From Maricaulis sp965242785 (GTDB taxonomy: Bacteria > Pseudomonadota > Alphaproteobacteria > Caulobacterales > Maricaulaceae): a DNA stretch of 64,000 bases. Positions 15,684 to 24,739 of this stretch are shown here, one piece after another. The position numbers and the translations under genes are program-made. The notes under the pieces are model-generated. The model made no database searches. It was not told where the DNA came from and was given only the letters and a program-made list of their open reading frames with translations. The first letter of the stretch is position 1; each line of letters begins with the position of its first letter. The DNA lies in contig CBDETA010000002.1 of assembly GCA_965242785.1 (NCBI GenBank), positions 1-64,000 on the forward strand, in the 5' to 3' direction.

Positions 15684-15932
15684 ATGCCCGAAACGCCCCA
15701 TGCCGATCTCGAAAACATGAGCTTTGAGCAGGCCTTGGCCGAGCTAGAGCGGATCGTGCAGCAGCTGGAATCGGGTGAGGTCGAGCTGGAGCGTTCGATC
15801 GAGATCTATGAACGCGGCGCGGCGCTGCGCGCGCATTGCGACGCCAAGCTCAAGCATGCCGAGCTGAAGGTCGAGAAGATCGTGCGCGGCGAGGACGGTC
15901 AGCCCGCCACCGAACCGGCCGGGCTCGACTGA
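15684..15932 (+). CDS. xseB: Exodeoxyribonuclease VII small subunit
   Basis: An 82-aa helical protein: MSFEQALAELERIVQQLESG, EVELERSIEIYERG and LRAHCDAKLKHAELKVEKI are the XseB family core. It pairs with XseA to form the single-strand DNA exonuclease VII. The ATG at 15684 follows a GAGGAG box by seven bases. It is immediately upstream of the csaA-like gene (three-base gap) and ispA, and xseB-ispA-dxs linkage is common in proteobacteria. Confidence 0.93.
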   Translation: MPETPHADLENMSFEQALAELERIVQQLESGEVELERSIEIYERGAALRAHCDAKLKHAELKVEKIVRGEDGQPATEPAGLD

Positions 15933-15935
15933 ACC

Positions 15936-16286
15936 ATGGCCGACGAGACCGCGAAGGCCAGCATTGAGGACTTCCTGAAACTGGACATCCGGGTGGGCAC
16001 GGTCGTGCGCGCGGAACCCTTTCCGGAAGCCCGCAAGCCGGCGATCAAACTGTGGGTCGATATGGGCGCGGAACTGGGCGAGAAGAAAAGCTCGGCTCAG
16101 ATCACGGCGCACTACACACCGGAAGAACTGGTCGGCCGGCAGGTGATGGCGGTGGTCAATTTCCCGCCGCGGCAGATCGGTCCGATCAGGTCTGAAATCC
16201 TGGTCCTGGGTGTTTCCGACGCCGAAGGGCAGATCATTCTCCTGGCTCCGGATCAACCGGCGCCCAATGGCGCACGCATGCACTAG
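15936..16286 (+). CDS. tRNA-binding domain protein, CsaA-like
   Basis: A 116-aa OB-fold protein with the CsaA/Trbp111 signature: DFLKLDIRVGTVVRAEPFPEARKPA, SSAQITAHYTPEELVGRQV and VVNFPPRQIGPIRSEILVLG. It ends with APNGARMH near the family's P-N-G. CsaA has been described as a secretion-related chaperone, and its fold binds the outside corner of tRNA. It lies between xseB and ispA, with short gaps on both sides, and is probably co-transcribed. Confidence 0.88.
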   Translation: MADETAKASIEDFLKLDIRVGTVVRAEPFPEARKPAIKLWVDMGAELGEKKSSAQITAHYTPEELVGRQVMAVVNFPPRQIGPIRSEILVLGVSDAEGQIILLAPDQPAPNGARMH

Positions 16287-16297
16287 GCGGACACTCC

Positions 16298-17185
16298 ATG
16301 GATCCTTTCGAAACCCGCCTCAATGAAGCCGCCGACCGCGTCACGGTCGCGCTGGATGCCCTGCTGCCGCGTGCGGAAGGGCCCGAGGCCCATCTCAATT
16401 CGGCGATGCGCTATGCCGCGCTGGGTCCGGGCAAGCGGCTGCGACCCTTCCTGGCGCTGGAGACCGGCAAGCTGGTCGGAGCCGATGACCGCGGCATGCT
16501 GCGGTCGGCCTGCGCGCTGGAATGCATCCACGCCTATTCGCTGATCCATGATGACCTGCCCTGCATGGATGATGACGACATGCGCCGCGGCCGGGCCACG
16601 GTGCACAAGGCCTATGACGAGGCCACCGCGGTGCTCGCCGGGGACGGCCTGCAGTCGGTCGCCTTCGAGATCCTGGCCCATCCCGACACCCATCATCGCG
16701 GCAGTGTGCGCTCGCGTCTGGTGGAGAAGCTGGCGCGGGCCTCGGGCCCCTATGGCATGGTCGGCGGCCAGATGATCGACATCCGTGCCGAGACCGAACA
16801 GTTCGACATTTCCGTGGTCACCCGCATGCACCGGATGAAGACCGGGGCGCTGATCAGCTATGCGGTGGAGATCTGCACCATCCTGAAAGAGGTGGAGGAT
16901 CATGTCCGCCGGGCGCTTGAAGGATTTGCGCACGATCTCGGTCTGGCCTATCAGATCACGGACGATCTCCTGGACGCCACCGGCAATCAGGACGAGATGG
17001 GCAAGGCGGCCGGCAAGGATGCCGGTCAAGGAAAAGCCACCTTTGTCACCATTCTCGGGATCGAGGGCGCGAAGGAACGCTCGCGGCATTTGGCCGCGCA
17101 AGCCAAGGAACACCTTGATCCTTTCGGCGCCCGGGCAGATGTTTTGCGTGAGGCCGTCGACTTCATCGTCGCGCGGCGCTCCTGA
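16298..17185 (+). CDS. ispA: Polyprenyl (farnesyl/geranylgeranyl) diphosphate synthase
   Basis: A 295-aa all-helical prenyltransferase. The first Asp-rich motif is DDLPCMDDDD (85-94), followed by RRGRATVHKAYDEATAVLAGD. The second is LAYQITDDLLD with KDAGQGKATFV downstream. GPGKRLRPFLAL near residue 45 binds diphosphate. It condenses IPP with allylic diphosphates to C15 (possibly C20) for quinone, undecaprenol and hopanoid routes. It is followed 15 bases later by dxs, which supplies the MEP pathway upstream of it. Confidence 0.92.
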   Translation: MDPFETRLNEAADRVTVALDALLPRAEGPEAHLNSAMRYAALGPGKRLRPFLALETGKLVGADDRGMLRSACALECIHAYSLIHDDLPCMDDDDMRRGRATVHKAYDEATAVLAGDGLQSVAFEILAHPDTHHRGSVRSRLVEKLARASGPYGMVGGQMIDIRAETEQFDISVVTRMHRMKTGALISYAVEICTILKEVEDHVRRALEGFAHDLGLAYQITDDLLDATGNQDEMGKAAGKDAGQGKATFVTILGIEGAKERSRHLAAQAKEHLDPFGARADVLREAVDFIVARRS

Positions 17186-17200
17186 TAAAGGCGGTAGAGG

Positions 17201-19132
17201 ATGACGTCTCCGACCCCCCATCTTGACCGGATCCACACCCCGCAAGACCTGCGTCAGCTGGGTCTGAAGGAGTTGCGAGCGGTCGCTGACGAGCTGCGGG
17301 CCGAGACCATTGATGCCGTCTCCGAAACCGGCGGCCATCTGGGTGCCGGTCTGGGTGTGGTCGAGCTGACCACGGCGCTGCACCATGTCTTCAACACGCC
17401 GACCGACACGCTGATCTGGGATGTCGGCCACCAGTGCTATCCGCACAAGATCCTCACCGGGCGCCGTGACCGCATCCGCACCCTTCGCCAGGGCGGCGGG
17501 CTGAGCGGTTTTACCAAGCGGGCCGAGAGCGAATACGATCCCTTCGGCGCGGCCCATGCCTCGACCTCGATTTCCGCAGCGCTCGGCTTTGCCGTTTCGC
17601 GCGACATGAAGGACGAGGCCGACCGCAATGTCATCGCCGTGATCGGCGATGGGTCGATGTCGGCCGGCATGGCCTATGAGGCGATGAACAATGCCGGTCA
17701 TATCGGCGGCCGGCTGATTGTCATCCTCAACGACAATGACATGTCCATCGCCCCGCCCGTGGGCGCGATGAGCCATTATTTCGCCCGCCTGGTCTCCAGC
17801 CAGAGCTATCGGAATCTGCGCAAGCTGGGCAAGGGTGTGGCCAAGGCAATCGGCGTCGAGGAAGCCGCGCGCCGGGCCGAGGAATACATGCGCGGCATGG
17901 CCATGGGCGGCACGCTGTTCGAGGAAATGGGCTTTCGCTATGTCGGCCCGATCGACGGCCATGATCTGGACCAGCTGGTGCCGGTGCTGAAGAATGTCCG
18001 CGATAGCGACAATGGTCCGGTGCTGATCCATGTCGTCACGCAGAAGGGCAAGGGCTATGCCCCCGCCGAGGCCGCCGAGGACAAGTATCACGGCGTCGCC
18101 AAGTTCAATGTCGTTACCGGCGAGCAGCAGAAGTCCAAGGGCGGACCGCCCTCCTATACCAAGGTCTTCGCCCAGCAGCTGATCCGCGAGGCGGAAAAGG
18201 ACGACACCATTGTCGGCATCACCGCGGCGATGCCGGGCGGTACGGGCATGGACCTGTTCGGAGAGCGCTTCCCGGACCGCATGTTCGATGTCGGCATTGC
18301 CGAACAGCATGCCGTCACCTTTGCGGCCGGCCTGGCGGCAGACGGGATGAAGCCCTTTGCGGCGATCTATTCCACCTTCCTGCAGCGCGGCTATGACCAG
18401 GTCGTCCACGACGTTGCGATCCAGAACCTGCCGGTACGTTTCGCCATCGACCGGGCCGGGCTGGTCGGTGCCGACGGCTGCACCCATGCCGGCTCCTTCG
18501 ATATCGGCTATCTGGGCCAGCTGCCGGGCATGGTGCTGATGGCGGCGGCTGACGAGGTCGAGCTGTCGCGCATGGTGGCCACCTCGGTGGCGATTGATGA
18601 CCGCCCCTCGGCCTTCCGCTATCCGCGCGGCAATGCGTTGGGTCTGGACATGCCGGCCGAGATCACCCCGCTGGAGATCGGCAAGGGCCGCATCGTCCGC
18701 GAAGGCTCGCGCATCGCCATCCTGTCACTGGGCACGCGCCTGGAGGAAAGCCTCAAGGCCGCCGACGTGCTGGCCGCGCAGGGCTTCTCCACCACGGTGG
18801 CCGATGCCCGCTTTGCCAAACCGCTGGATGCCGACCTGGTGCTGCGCTTGGCGCGTGAGCATGAGGTGCTGATCACGGTGGAAGAAGGCGCAGTGGGCGG
18901 TTTCGGCGCCTTCGTGCTGCACCTTCTGGCGGACAAGGGCGCGCTGGATCGCGGCCTGAAAATCCGCACCATGACGCTGCCGGACATTTTCCAGGACCAG
19001 GACACGCCGTTCAAAATGTACGACGAGGCCGGCCTCAACGCCCGCCACATCGCCGCCAAGGCACTGGAAGCCATGGGCCAGGACGAGGCGACGGCGGCCG
19101 AACGCGTCGCGGCTGTGCTGGCGGCGGGTTAA
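17201..19132 (+). CDS. dxs: 1-deoxy-D-xylulose-5-phosphate synthase
   Basis: A 643-aa thiamine-diphosphate enzyme. The N-terminal region has SETGGHLGAGLGVVELT and DVGHQCYPHKILTGR. The TPP motif is GDGSMSAGMAYEAMNNAG, the pyrimidine domain has DVGIAEQHAVTFAAGLA, and DRAGLVGADGCTHAGSFD and the C-terminal transketolase domain follow. It makes DXP from pyruvate and glyceraldehyde 3-phosphate, the first step of the MEP isoprenoid pathway, and is usually rate-limiting. Length is normal for the family. tlyA follows after 12 bases. Confidence 0.96.
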   Translation: MTSPTPHLDRIHTPQDLRQLGLKELRAVADELRAETIDAVSETGGHLGAGLGVVELTTALHHVFNTPTDTLIWDVGHQCYPHKILTGRRDRIRTLRQGGGLSGFTKRAESEYDPFGAAHASTSISAALGFAVSRDMKDEADRNVIAVIGDGSMSAGMAYEAMNNAGHIGGRLIVILNDNDMSIAPPVGAMSHYFARLVSSQSYRNLRKLGKGVAKAIGVEEAARRAEEYMRGMAMGGTLFEEMGFRYVGPIDGHDLDQLVPVLKNVRDSDNGPVLIHVVTQKGKGYAPAEAAEDKYHGVAKFNVVTGEQQKSKGGPPSYTKVFAQQLIREAEKDDTIVGITAAMPGGTGMDLFGERFPDRMFDVGIAEQHAVTFAAGLAADGMKPFAAIYSTFLQRGYDQVVHDVAIQNLPVRFAIDRAGLVGADGCTHAGSFDIGYLGQLPGMVLMAAADEVELSRMVATSVAIDDRPSAFRYPRGNALGLDMPAEITPLEIGKGRIVREGSRIAILSLGTRLEESLKAADVLAAQGFSTTVADARFAKPLDADLVLRLAREHEVLITVEEGAVGGFGAFVLHLLADKGALDRGLKIRTMTLPDIFQDQDTPFKMYDEAGLNARHIAAKALEAMGQDEATAAERVAAVLAAG

Positions 19133-19144
19133 TCCGCAGCGTCC

Positions 19145-19879
19145 ATGCGTGCAGATCTCTTCCTCGTCGAACACGGGCATTTCGAGACCCGCGCGCGGGC
19201 ACAGGCGGCGATTGCGGCGGGGAAGGTGCGGGTCAACGGGCAGGTTCTGGCCAAGGCGTCGCAGAAGATTCCCGAGGGCGCGGAAATCGAGGCCGAGGAG
19301 GCCTTTCCCTGGGTGTCGCGGGCGGCGCTGAAACTGGTGGCCGGCCTGGAGGCGTTCGGGATCGATCCGGCGGATCGGGTGTGCCTGGATGTCGGGGCGT
19401 CGACGGGCGGGTTTACCGAAGTGCTGCTGTCACGCGGAGCACGGCAGGTCTATGCGGTGGATGTCGGGCGGGACCAGTTGCACCCCAAGCTTCAGGCCGA
19501 TACCCGCGTGGTGTCGATGGAGGGCACGGATGCACGGTCATTGGCTGCGTCGATGTTCTGCGAGCCGCCGTCGCTGGTGGTCTGTGATGCCAGTTTCATC
19601 GGGCTGACCAAGGTGCTCTTGCCGGTCATCCCGCTGATGGCGCCCCGCAGCGACCTGATCGCGCTGATCAAGCCCCAGTTCGAGGTCGGCAGGGCCGCGA
19701 TCGGCAAGGGTGGTCTGGTGAAAAGCGACAGTGATCGCGAACGGGCCGTCGCGGACGTGCGCGAAGCATTCGAGGGGCTCGAGGGCGTCTCGGTACGGGC
19801 AATCATCGACAGTCCGATAGAAGGAGGTGACGGCAACAGGGAATACCTTATGGCCGCCACCCGATCCTGCCAATCCTAG
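19145..19879 (+). CDS. tlyA: TlyA family rRNA 2'-O-methyltransferase
   Basis: A 244-aa protein. The N-terminal S4 RNA-binding domain (RADLFLVEHGHFETRARAQ, GKVRVNG) is followed by an FtsJ-like SAM methyltransferase domain: FPWVSRAALKL, CLDVGASTGGFTEVLLSRGA, VVCDASFIGLTKVLLP, LIALIKPQFE. Characterised members 2'-O-methylate cytidines in 16S and 23S rRNA and set capreomycin sensitivity. The older name haemolysin A is misleading. It ends the deacetylase-to-dxs run and is convergent, with an 18-base gap, to the glycine-zipper gene; no terminator is visible between them. Confidence 0.92.
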   Translation: MRADLFLVEHGHFETRARAQAAIAAGKVRVNGQVLAKASQKIPEGAEIEAEEAFPWVSRAALKLVAGLEAFGIDPADRVCLDVGASTGGFTEVLLSRGARQVYAVDVGRDQLHPKLQADTRVVSMEGTDARSLAASMFCEPPSLVVCDASFIGLTKVLLPVIPLMAPRSDLIALIKPQFEVGRAAIGKGGLVKSDSDRERAVADVREAFEGLEGVSVRAIIDSPIEGGDGNREYLMAATRSCQS

Positions 19880-19897
19880 ATTCCGAATCAGGCTGAA

Positions 19898-20590
19898 CTA
19901 TTCGCCGTACGTGTCGGCAGGACGCCAGATGCCATCCGTGCCCTGGCACATGTACATCTGTTCCAGGCCCCCATTCATCCAGCGGCACTGACCGGTGGTA
20001 TAGGCCGAGGACGAGGCCGTGTAGACGCGGGCATCCGGGCCCGGCCGGGCTGCCCCGAGCAGCTCGCCGGAAGAGCCGTAATCCTCTTCATAGTAATAGC
20101 CGTCATCATAGCCGTACTGGCTGTCCTGATAATAGCTGTCCTCGTAATAGCTTGGCTGGTCATAGCCGCGGGGCTTGCCGGCATAGGGATCATGATGGCG
20201 CTGGCTGCCGCACTCCTCGCCGCCGGCAATACCGGCCCCGATCAGGGCGCCGACGCCGGCCCCGGCGATGGTGCCGACTTCCTCGGCATTGCCGCGGTCG
20301 CGGTGGACATAGCGGTCGTGACGGCCGCGATGGCCATGACCCCAGCTCCCGCCATGTCCGCGTCCGTAGTGGTCGCGTCCGCGGCGATTGTTATTGCTGT
20401 CATCGGCCAGTTCATTGCCGATCACGGCACCGAGAATGCCACCGATCAGGGCCCCGGCAACCTGCCGGTTCTGGCGCGCCGACTGGCAGTCCTGCGCGCC
20501 TTGGGCGCGATAGGTCTGGGCCTGGGCGAGGGAGGGCGCTGTCATCGCCAGCGCCGATGCCGCGAGCAGGGCGGGGGTCAGCAGTTTCAT
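19898..20590 (-). CDS. Secreted glycine-zipper protein with His/Tyr-rich regions
   Basis: A 230-aa protein. The signal peptide cleaves near AQAQ-T. A glycine-zipper pair (GALIGGILGAVIGNELAD and GAGVGALIGAGIAGG) brackets a low-complexity segment rich in His, Gly and Arg (RGRDHYGRGHGG, WGHGHRGRHD). A Tyr/Asp-rich stretch follows, then a C-terminal domain with paired Cys (GQCRWMNGG, MYMCQG). It resembles the 2TM glycine-zipper outer-membrane-associated proteins. The C-terminal C-W/C pattern recurs in the neighbouring gene. ATG 20590 has GGAG seven bases upstream; 20593 is also possible. Confidence 0.75.
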   Translation of the reverse strand: MKLLTPALLAASALAMTAPSLAQAQTYRAQGAQDCQSARQNRQVAGALIGGILGAVIGNELADDSNNNRRGRDHYGRGHGGSWGHGHRGRHDRYVHRDRGNAEEVGTIAGAGVGALIGAGIAGGEECGSQRHHDPYAGKPRGYDQPSYYEDSYYQDSQYGYDDGYYYEEDYGSSGELLGAARPGPDARVYTASSSAYTTGQCRWMNGGLEQMYMCQGTDGIWRPADTYGE

Positions 20591-20732
20591 CATCTAGCTC
20601 CAGTGCAATCGGGACAGGCTTGTCCTGTCGTGTTGCCGGCAATCTCGCACGGGCCGGATGAGCCCAGCATGAACAGCAAGATGAACAGTTCGCAAGATCG
20701 GTGCCGCTGCCCGCGTGCGCCGCAAAAGAAAA

Positions 20733-20754
20733 GGGCCGGCGTTGGAACCGGCCC
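20733..20754 (-). terminator. Rho-independent terminator after the RG-repeat protein gene
   Basis: Read on the minus strand, GGGCCGG, an eight-base loop and CCGGCCC are followed by TTTTCTTTT (20732-20724). It sits 28 bases past the stop of the RG/DR-repeat gene. Confidence 0.85.
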
Positions 20755-20782
20755 TGAACAGTCAATGCAAGGCGTGGGTGGC

Positions 20783-22165
20783 CTACTGGTACCGGGCGAC
20801 CTGCCAGTCGCCGTAGCCGTCGCGGCACATGCGCACGCGGTCGTAATTATAGGTACCGTCGGGCATGTAGATTTCCGCATCACCCCAGCGGCATTCAACG
20901 CCGGAGGTGTAGTAGGTCTCGCGGATCACGATCGCGCCGCGCACGCCGGAATAGGGGTTGGCCCAGTAGTAGGGCTGGCCGTACTCGAAGGCATAATTCA
21001 TGGCGTAGTGGTATTGCGCCCGGTCGCAGGTATCAAAGCGTGACAGGCTGGAGCCCAGCACGGCCCCGAAACCGGCCCCCACCAGGATGCCCGCACCGAC
21101 ATTGTCCTCGGCTGCATAGCCGCCGATCAGCGCGCCCAGCAGGGCGCCGACCACCGCCCCGTCGCCATTCGAGCGGTAGGTGCACAGCCCGTCATAATAG
21201 GCGAACTGGCGACGGTCATAGCCGTGATTGTAGTAGGTGGTGTGATAGCGCCAGCGGCTGGACGGACCCCAATGGCCGTAATAGCGCGAGGAGTTCCAGC
21301 CATGATTCATGTGCCGGATCCAGCGCAGCTGGGCCTGGCGGCGGGCGCGATCATGGTAGAAGTCATGGCGGCGCTGGGCGTATTCCCATCGACGGCGGTC
21401 ATGGTGCGCTCCGGGACGGCGGCCGGGGCCGCGGTCGAAGCGATGGTCCCGGTGTCCCCGGCGGTCGAAGCGGTTATCGCGATGGTCGCGGCGGTCCCAG
21501 CGATCATCCCGGCGCGAGGGGCCGCGATAGCCGCCGCGGTGATCGTCACGGTCGAACCGTGTGTCATGCCGCACCGGGCGGCGAACATCCGGGCGCCGGT
21601 CGGGCCGGTCCCAACGATCGTCGCGCCGCGGCGGATGGCCGGTCGGACGGGTGTCACGGTCACGGCGCCCGGAGTCCGGGCGCCGGGAATCATGGCGGAC
21701 CGGCGGCTGCATGCCCGGATCGATCCGGCGCATGATCGGCGCGTCGCCACGGCCGTTCTGTTCGCGTGGAGCCGTGCTGCGATCCGTGTCGCGCGGATTG
21801 CGGGCGCCGCCATTCCAGCCACCGGGCGAGCCGGCGAGGTCACGGCGCGGATGGTCGCCGCGCGAGCCGCGATTGCCTCGGTCGCCCCGGTCGCCCCGGT
21901 CACCCCGATCGCTCCGGTTTGCACCGCGGTCTCCGCGATTGCTGCTCCGGCTGGCGTCCTGGTCTGCGCGGCGCTGGCCGCGATTGAAGTCCGGACGCTG
22001 TCCGCCGCGGTCCGCGCGGCTGCCACGATCACCCCGGTCGCCGCGATCACCGCGGTCCGGCCAATCCTGTCTTTGCGCCTCGACGGGCGCGACATCCAGC
22101 AGGGCTGGTGTGACCAGGAGCACGGCAGCAGCGGCACCAAGCAGGCGAAGTTTTCGGACTGTCAT
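20783..22165 (-). CDS. Secreted RG/DR-repeat protein with glycine zipper
   Basis: A 460-aa protein. Its signal peptide ends near VEAQ. About 250 residues of highly charged low-complexity sequence follow (runs of RGDRGDRGDRG, DRWDRRDHRDNRFDRRG, His/Arg-rich parts). Next comes a WNSSRYYGHWGPSSRW region, a glycine zipper (GAVVGALLGALIGGYAAED and GAGILVGAGFGAVLGSSLS, about residues 330-370) and a C-terminal domain with YTSGVECRWGDAEIYMPDG and VRMCRDGYG. The last domain is similar in layout to that of the downstream neighbour. RG-rich stretches often bind nucleic acid or polyanions. Function is unknown, and a terminator follows the gene. Confidence 0.75.
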   Translation of the reverse strand: MTVRKLRLLGAAAAVLLVTPALLDVAPVEAQRQDWPDRGDRGDRGDRGSRADRGGQRPDFNRGQRRADQDASRSSNRGDRGANRSDRGDRGDRGDRGNRGSRGDHPRRDLAGSPGGWNGGARNPRDTDRSTAPREQNGRGDAPIMRRIDPGMQPPVRHDSRRPDSGRRDRDTRPTGHPPRRDDRWDRPDRRPDVRRPVRHDTRFDRDDHRGGYRGPSRRDDRWDRRDHRDNRFDRRGHRDHRFDRGPGRRPGAHHDRRRWEYAQRRHDFYHDRARRQAQLRWIRHMNHGWNSSRYYGHWGPSSRWRYHTTYYNHGYDRRQFAYYDGLCTYRSNGDGAVVGALLGALIGGYAAEDNVGAGILVGAGFGAVLGSSLSRFDTCDRAQYHYAMNYAFEYGQPYYWANPYSGVRGAIVIRETYYTSGVECRWGDAEIYMPDGTYNYDRVRMCRDGYGDWQVARYQ

Positions 22166-22282
22166 CGGACACGCCTCCGGGGGTCTGCACCGGGCAGGTC
22201 CCGGCAGGATTGCCCCAAGGCTAGTCAGGCCCTGATGAGCCCAGCATGAACGAAGCCTTCATCTTTCCCCGCCGAAAAGATG

Positions 22283-23374
22283 TCAGAATGCGGATTGTCC
22301 CGCGTGGCGCAGCTTGTGGTCGGCCAGCACCAGGGCGGCCATGGCTTCCCCGACCGGCACCGCGCGGATGCCGACGCAGGGGTCATGGCGGCCGCGGGTC
22401 TCGATCGTGGTCTCCTCAAAATCGCGGTTCAGCGTGCGCCGCTCGATGCGGATTGAGGAGGTGGGCTTGACCGCAAAACGGATGGCCAGGTCCTGACCCG
22501 TCGAAATGCCGCCCAGAACGCCGCCATTGAAGTTTGAGGCAAAGACCGGTCCGTCCTGGCTCATGCGCATTTCGTCGGCGGCATCCTCGCCGCGCATGGC
22601 GGCGGCGTTGAAACCGGCGCCGATCTCGACGCCCTTGACCGCATTGATGGTCATCATCGCCATGGCCAGGTCGCTGTCCAGCTTGCCATAGACCGGAGCG
22701 CCCCAGCCGGCCGGCACGCCGGACACCACGACTTCCACCACGGCGCCGGTCGAGGAGCCGTCGCGCCGCAGTGCGTCCATGTCAGCCTCCCACAGGGCGG
22801 CGGTTTCGGCATCCGGGCAGAAGAACGCGTTGTTGGCGACTTCGTCCCAGTCCCAGCGCGACCGGTCAATCTTGCGCTCGCCGACCTGGACCAGGGCGGC
22901 GCGAATGATGATGCCGTCACCCAGGACCTTGCGCGCAATGCCGCCGGCGGCCACGCGCATGGCGGTTTCGCGCGCTGAGGAGCGACCGCCGCCGCGGTAA
23001 TCGCGCAGCCCGTATTTCATGTCATAGGTGTAGTCGGCATGGCCCGGCCGCCACTTGTCGCGGATATCGCCATAATCCTTCGAGCGCGCGTCGACATTCT
23101 CGATCATCAGCGAGATCGGGGTGCCGGTGGTCACCGGGCCGCCCGTGCGGTCATCCTCGAACACGCCGGACAGGATGCGCACCTGGTCGGGCTCCTGACG
23201 CGGGGTCACATGCCGGCTGGTGCCCGGGCGGCGCAGGTCCAGCCAGGGCTGGAGATCGGCTTCGCTGAGGGGGATGCCGGCCGGGCAGCCGTCGACGACG
23301 GCGCCAATGGCAGGCCCATGACTTTCGCCCCAGGTGGTGACCCGGAACAGGTGTCCGAACGAGTTGTGAGACAT
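22283..23374 (-). CDS. aroC: Chorismate synthase
   Basis: A 363-aa protein. Family signatures are SFGHLFRVTTWGESHGPAIG, DLQPWLDLRRPGTSR, the FMN-site region RPGHADYTYDMKYGLRDYRG, GGRSSARETAMRVAAGG and GVLGGISTGQDL. It makes chorismate from EPSP with reduced FMN, the last shikimate step. A complete N- and C-terminus is present (ends ADHKLRHAGQSAF). The ATG at 23374 has only a weak ribosome site. The upstream neighbour on the same strand is the J-domain gene, 48 bases away. Confidence 0.95.
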   Translation of the reverse strand: MSHNSFGHLFRVTTWGESHGPAIGAVVDGCPAGIPLSEADLQPWLDLRRPGTSRHVTPRQEPDQVRILSGVFEDDRTGGPVTTGTPISLMIENVDARSKDYGDIRDKWRPGHADYTYDMKYGLRDYRGGGRSSARETAMRVAAGGIARKVLGDGIIIRAALVQVGERKIDRSRWDWDEVANNAFFCPDAETAALWEADMDALRRDGSSTGAVVEVVVSGVPAGWGAPVYGKLDSDLAMAMMTINAVKGVEIGAGFNAAAMRGEDAADEMRMSQDGPVFASNFNGGVLGGISTGQDLAIRFAVKPTSSIRIERRTLNRDFEETTIETRGRHDPCVGIRAVPVGEAMAALVLADHKLRHAGQSAF

Positions 23375-23422
23375 GATCGATCCGCGCGCTTTTGGCCAGA
23401 CTAGACGCGGTTTTCGCGAAGG

Positions 23423-23938
23423 TTAAGCGGCCGACTGCGCTTTGCGGATCCAGCGTGCCAGCCGGGCATGGGCGGAAGGACGCGAATAGGTGTGGATGAA
23501 GGCTTCCAGATCGGCACTTTCGGCCAGATCCGGTTCGCCGTCATCAGAAACGCAATCCGCCTGGCCGGTTTCGACATGAACCGTGATCCAGATATCCGGT
23601 TCGCCCACGGCCGCCACGCGTTCCCCGTCGCGGGTTCCCGCAGGGATGCGGACCAGGATCGGCCGGCTGCCGGCGCGCAGGGTGCGGGTCACGCCCGTGG
23701 CTGCGCGGGCCCGGTCGATGGTCAGCTCAAGCTGGCAGGGGCCGGTCGCCTTGATCAGCTCCATCGCCGCCACAATCTGCGCCAGCCGCGACAGGGTTTC
23801 ATGGGTCGGCGGGGTGACATCGGGATGCAGGGTTTTTACCAACGAACGAAAGGCCGATTTGGCCGCATCGGGGCCGTCGCCCGGCACCAGGCCGAACGCC
23901 GCATAGGCTTCCCGAACACTCGTAACACGCGATGTCAT
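23423..23938 (-). CDS. J-domain protein (atypical DnaJ-like)
   Basis: A 171-aa protein. An N-terminal J domain (VREAYAAFGLVPGD..AAKSAFRSLVKTLHPDVTPPTHE) retains the HPD triad needed to stimulate DnaK. A beta-rich C-terminal part (RPILVRIPAGTRDGERVAAVGE) resembles one substrate-binding repeat of DnaJ. The Gly/Phe and zinc-finger regions are absent. It could be a specialised DnaK co-chaperone. It is divergent from pdxH with a 105-base intergenic region that should hold both promoters. No strong ribosome site precedes the ATG. Confidence 0.75.
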   Translation of the reverse strand: MTSRVTSVREAYAAFGLVPGDGPDAAKSAFRSLVKTLHPDVTPPTHETLSRLAQIVAAMELIKATGPCQLELTIDRARAATGVTRTLRAGSRPILVRIPAGTRDGERVAAVGEPDIWITVHVETGQADCVSDDGEPDLAESADLEAFIHTYSRPSAHARLARWIRKAQSAA

Positions 23939-24043
23939 AGCGCGTTATTAGCGCAAGAAGATTCCCGAAAGGTTGACGAAAGCGGGCAGGCGCTTAACTA
24001 GGCGATCAGGCCGTCCATTTCTTTCCTCAGGAGACAGATCATC

Positions 24044-24712
24044 ATGTCCAGCAAGGACCTCATTCCGCCGTCTCCCAGTGCGCAGGACTATGAAAAGACG
24101 GTCCAGGCCAATGCCGCGGAGATCTTCGACCGCGAGGACCCCATCGCCCTGTTCGGCGAATGGCTGAACGATGCCAAGCGCAAGGAACCCAATGATGCCA
24201 ATGCGATGGCCCTGGCGACTGTCGATGCCGACGGGCTGCCGGACGTGCGCATGGTGCTTTTGAAGGACGTCGATGCGGCGGGCTTTGCTTTCTACACCAA
24301 TCTGGAAAGCGCCAAGGGTCTGCAGCTGGACGCCACCGGCAAGGCGGCCCTGTGCTTCCACTGGAAATCCCTGCGCCGGCAGGTGCGGGTGCGCGGCCCG
24401 GTCGAGCCGGTCAGTGCCGAAGAAGCTGATGCCTATTTCGCCTCGCGGGCCCGGGACAGCCGGATCGGCGCCTGGGCCTCCAAACAGTCACGCGAGCTGG
24501 AAAGCCGGTTCGCCCTGGAAAAGGCCGTGGCGCGTGAAGCCGCCCGTTTCGGATTGGGCGAGGTGCCGCGGCCGGACCACTGGTCCGGTTTTCGGGTGAA
24601 GCCATTGTCGATCGAATTCTGGCGGGACCGGCCCTTCCGGCTGCACGACAGAATGTCGTTTTTGCGACCGGATTTGTCCTCGCCTTGGACCATCCGCCGG
24701 TTGTATCCTTAA
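24044..24712 (+). CDS. pdxH: Pyridoxamine 5'-phosphate oxidase
   Basis: A 222-aa FMN enzyme. Signatures are ANAMALATVDADGLPDVRMVLLKDVD, FAFYTNLESAKGLQLDA, HWKSLRRQVRVRGPVEPV, SRIGAWASKQS and the C-terminal PLSIEFWRDRPFRLHDR ending in W..RRLYP. It oxidises PNP/PMP to pyridoxal phosphate. The start follows an AGGAG box nine bases upstream. It is likely co-transcribed with the DUF1499 gene 27 bases downstream. Confidence 0.95.
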   Translation: MSSKDLIPPSPSAQDYEKTVQANAAEIFDREDPIALFGEWLNDAKRKEPNDANAMALATVDADGLPDVRMVLLKDVDAAGFAFYTNLESAKGLQLDATGKAALCFHWKSLRRQVRVRGPVEPVSAEEADAYFASRARDSRIGAWASKQSRELESRFALEKAVAREAARFGLGEVPRPDHWSGFRVKPLSIEFWRDRPFRLHDRMSFLRPDLSSPWTIRRLYP

Positions 24713-24739
24713 GCGACCGAGCCGAGCGGGGGCGCTGTA

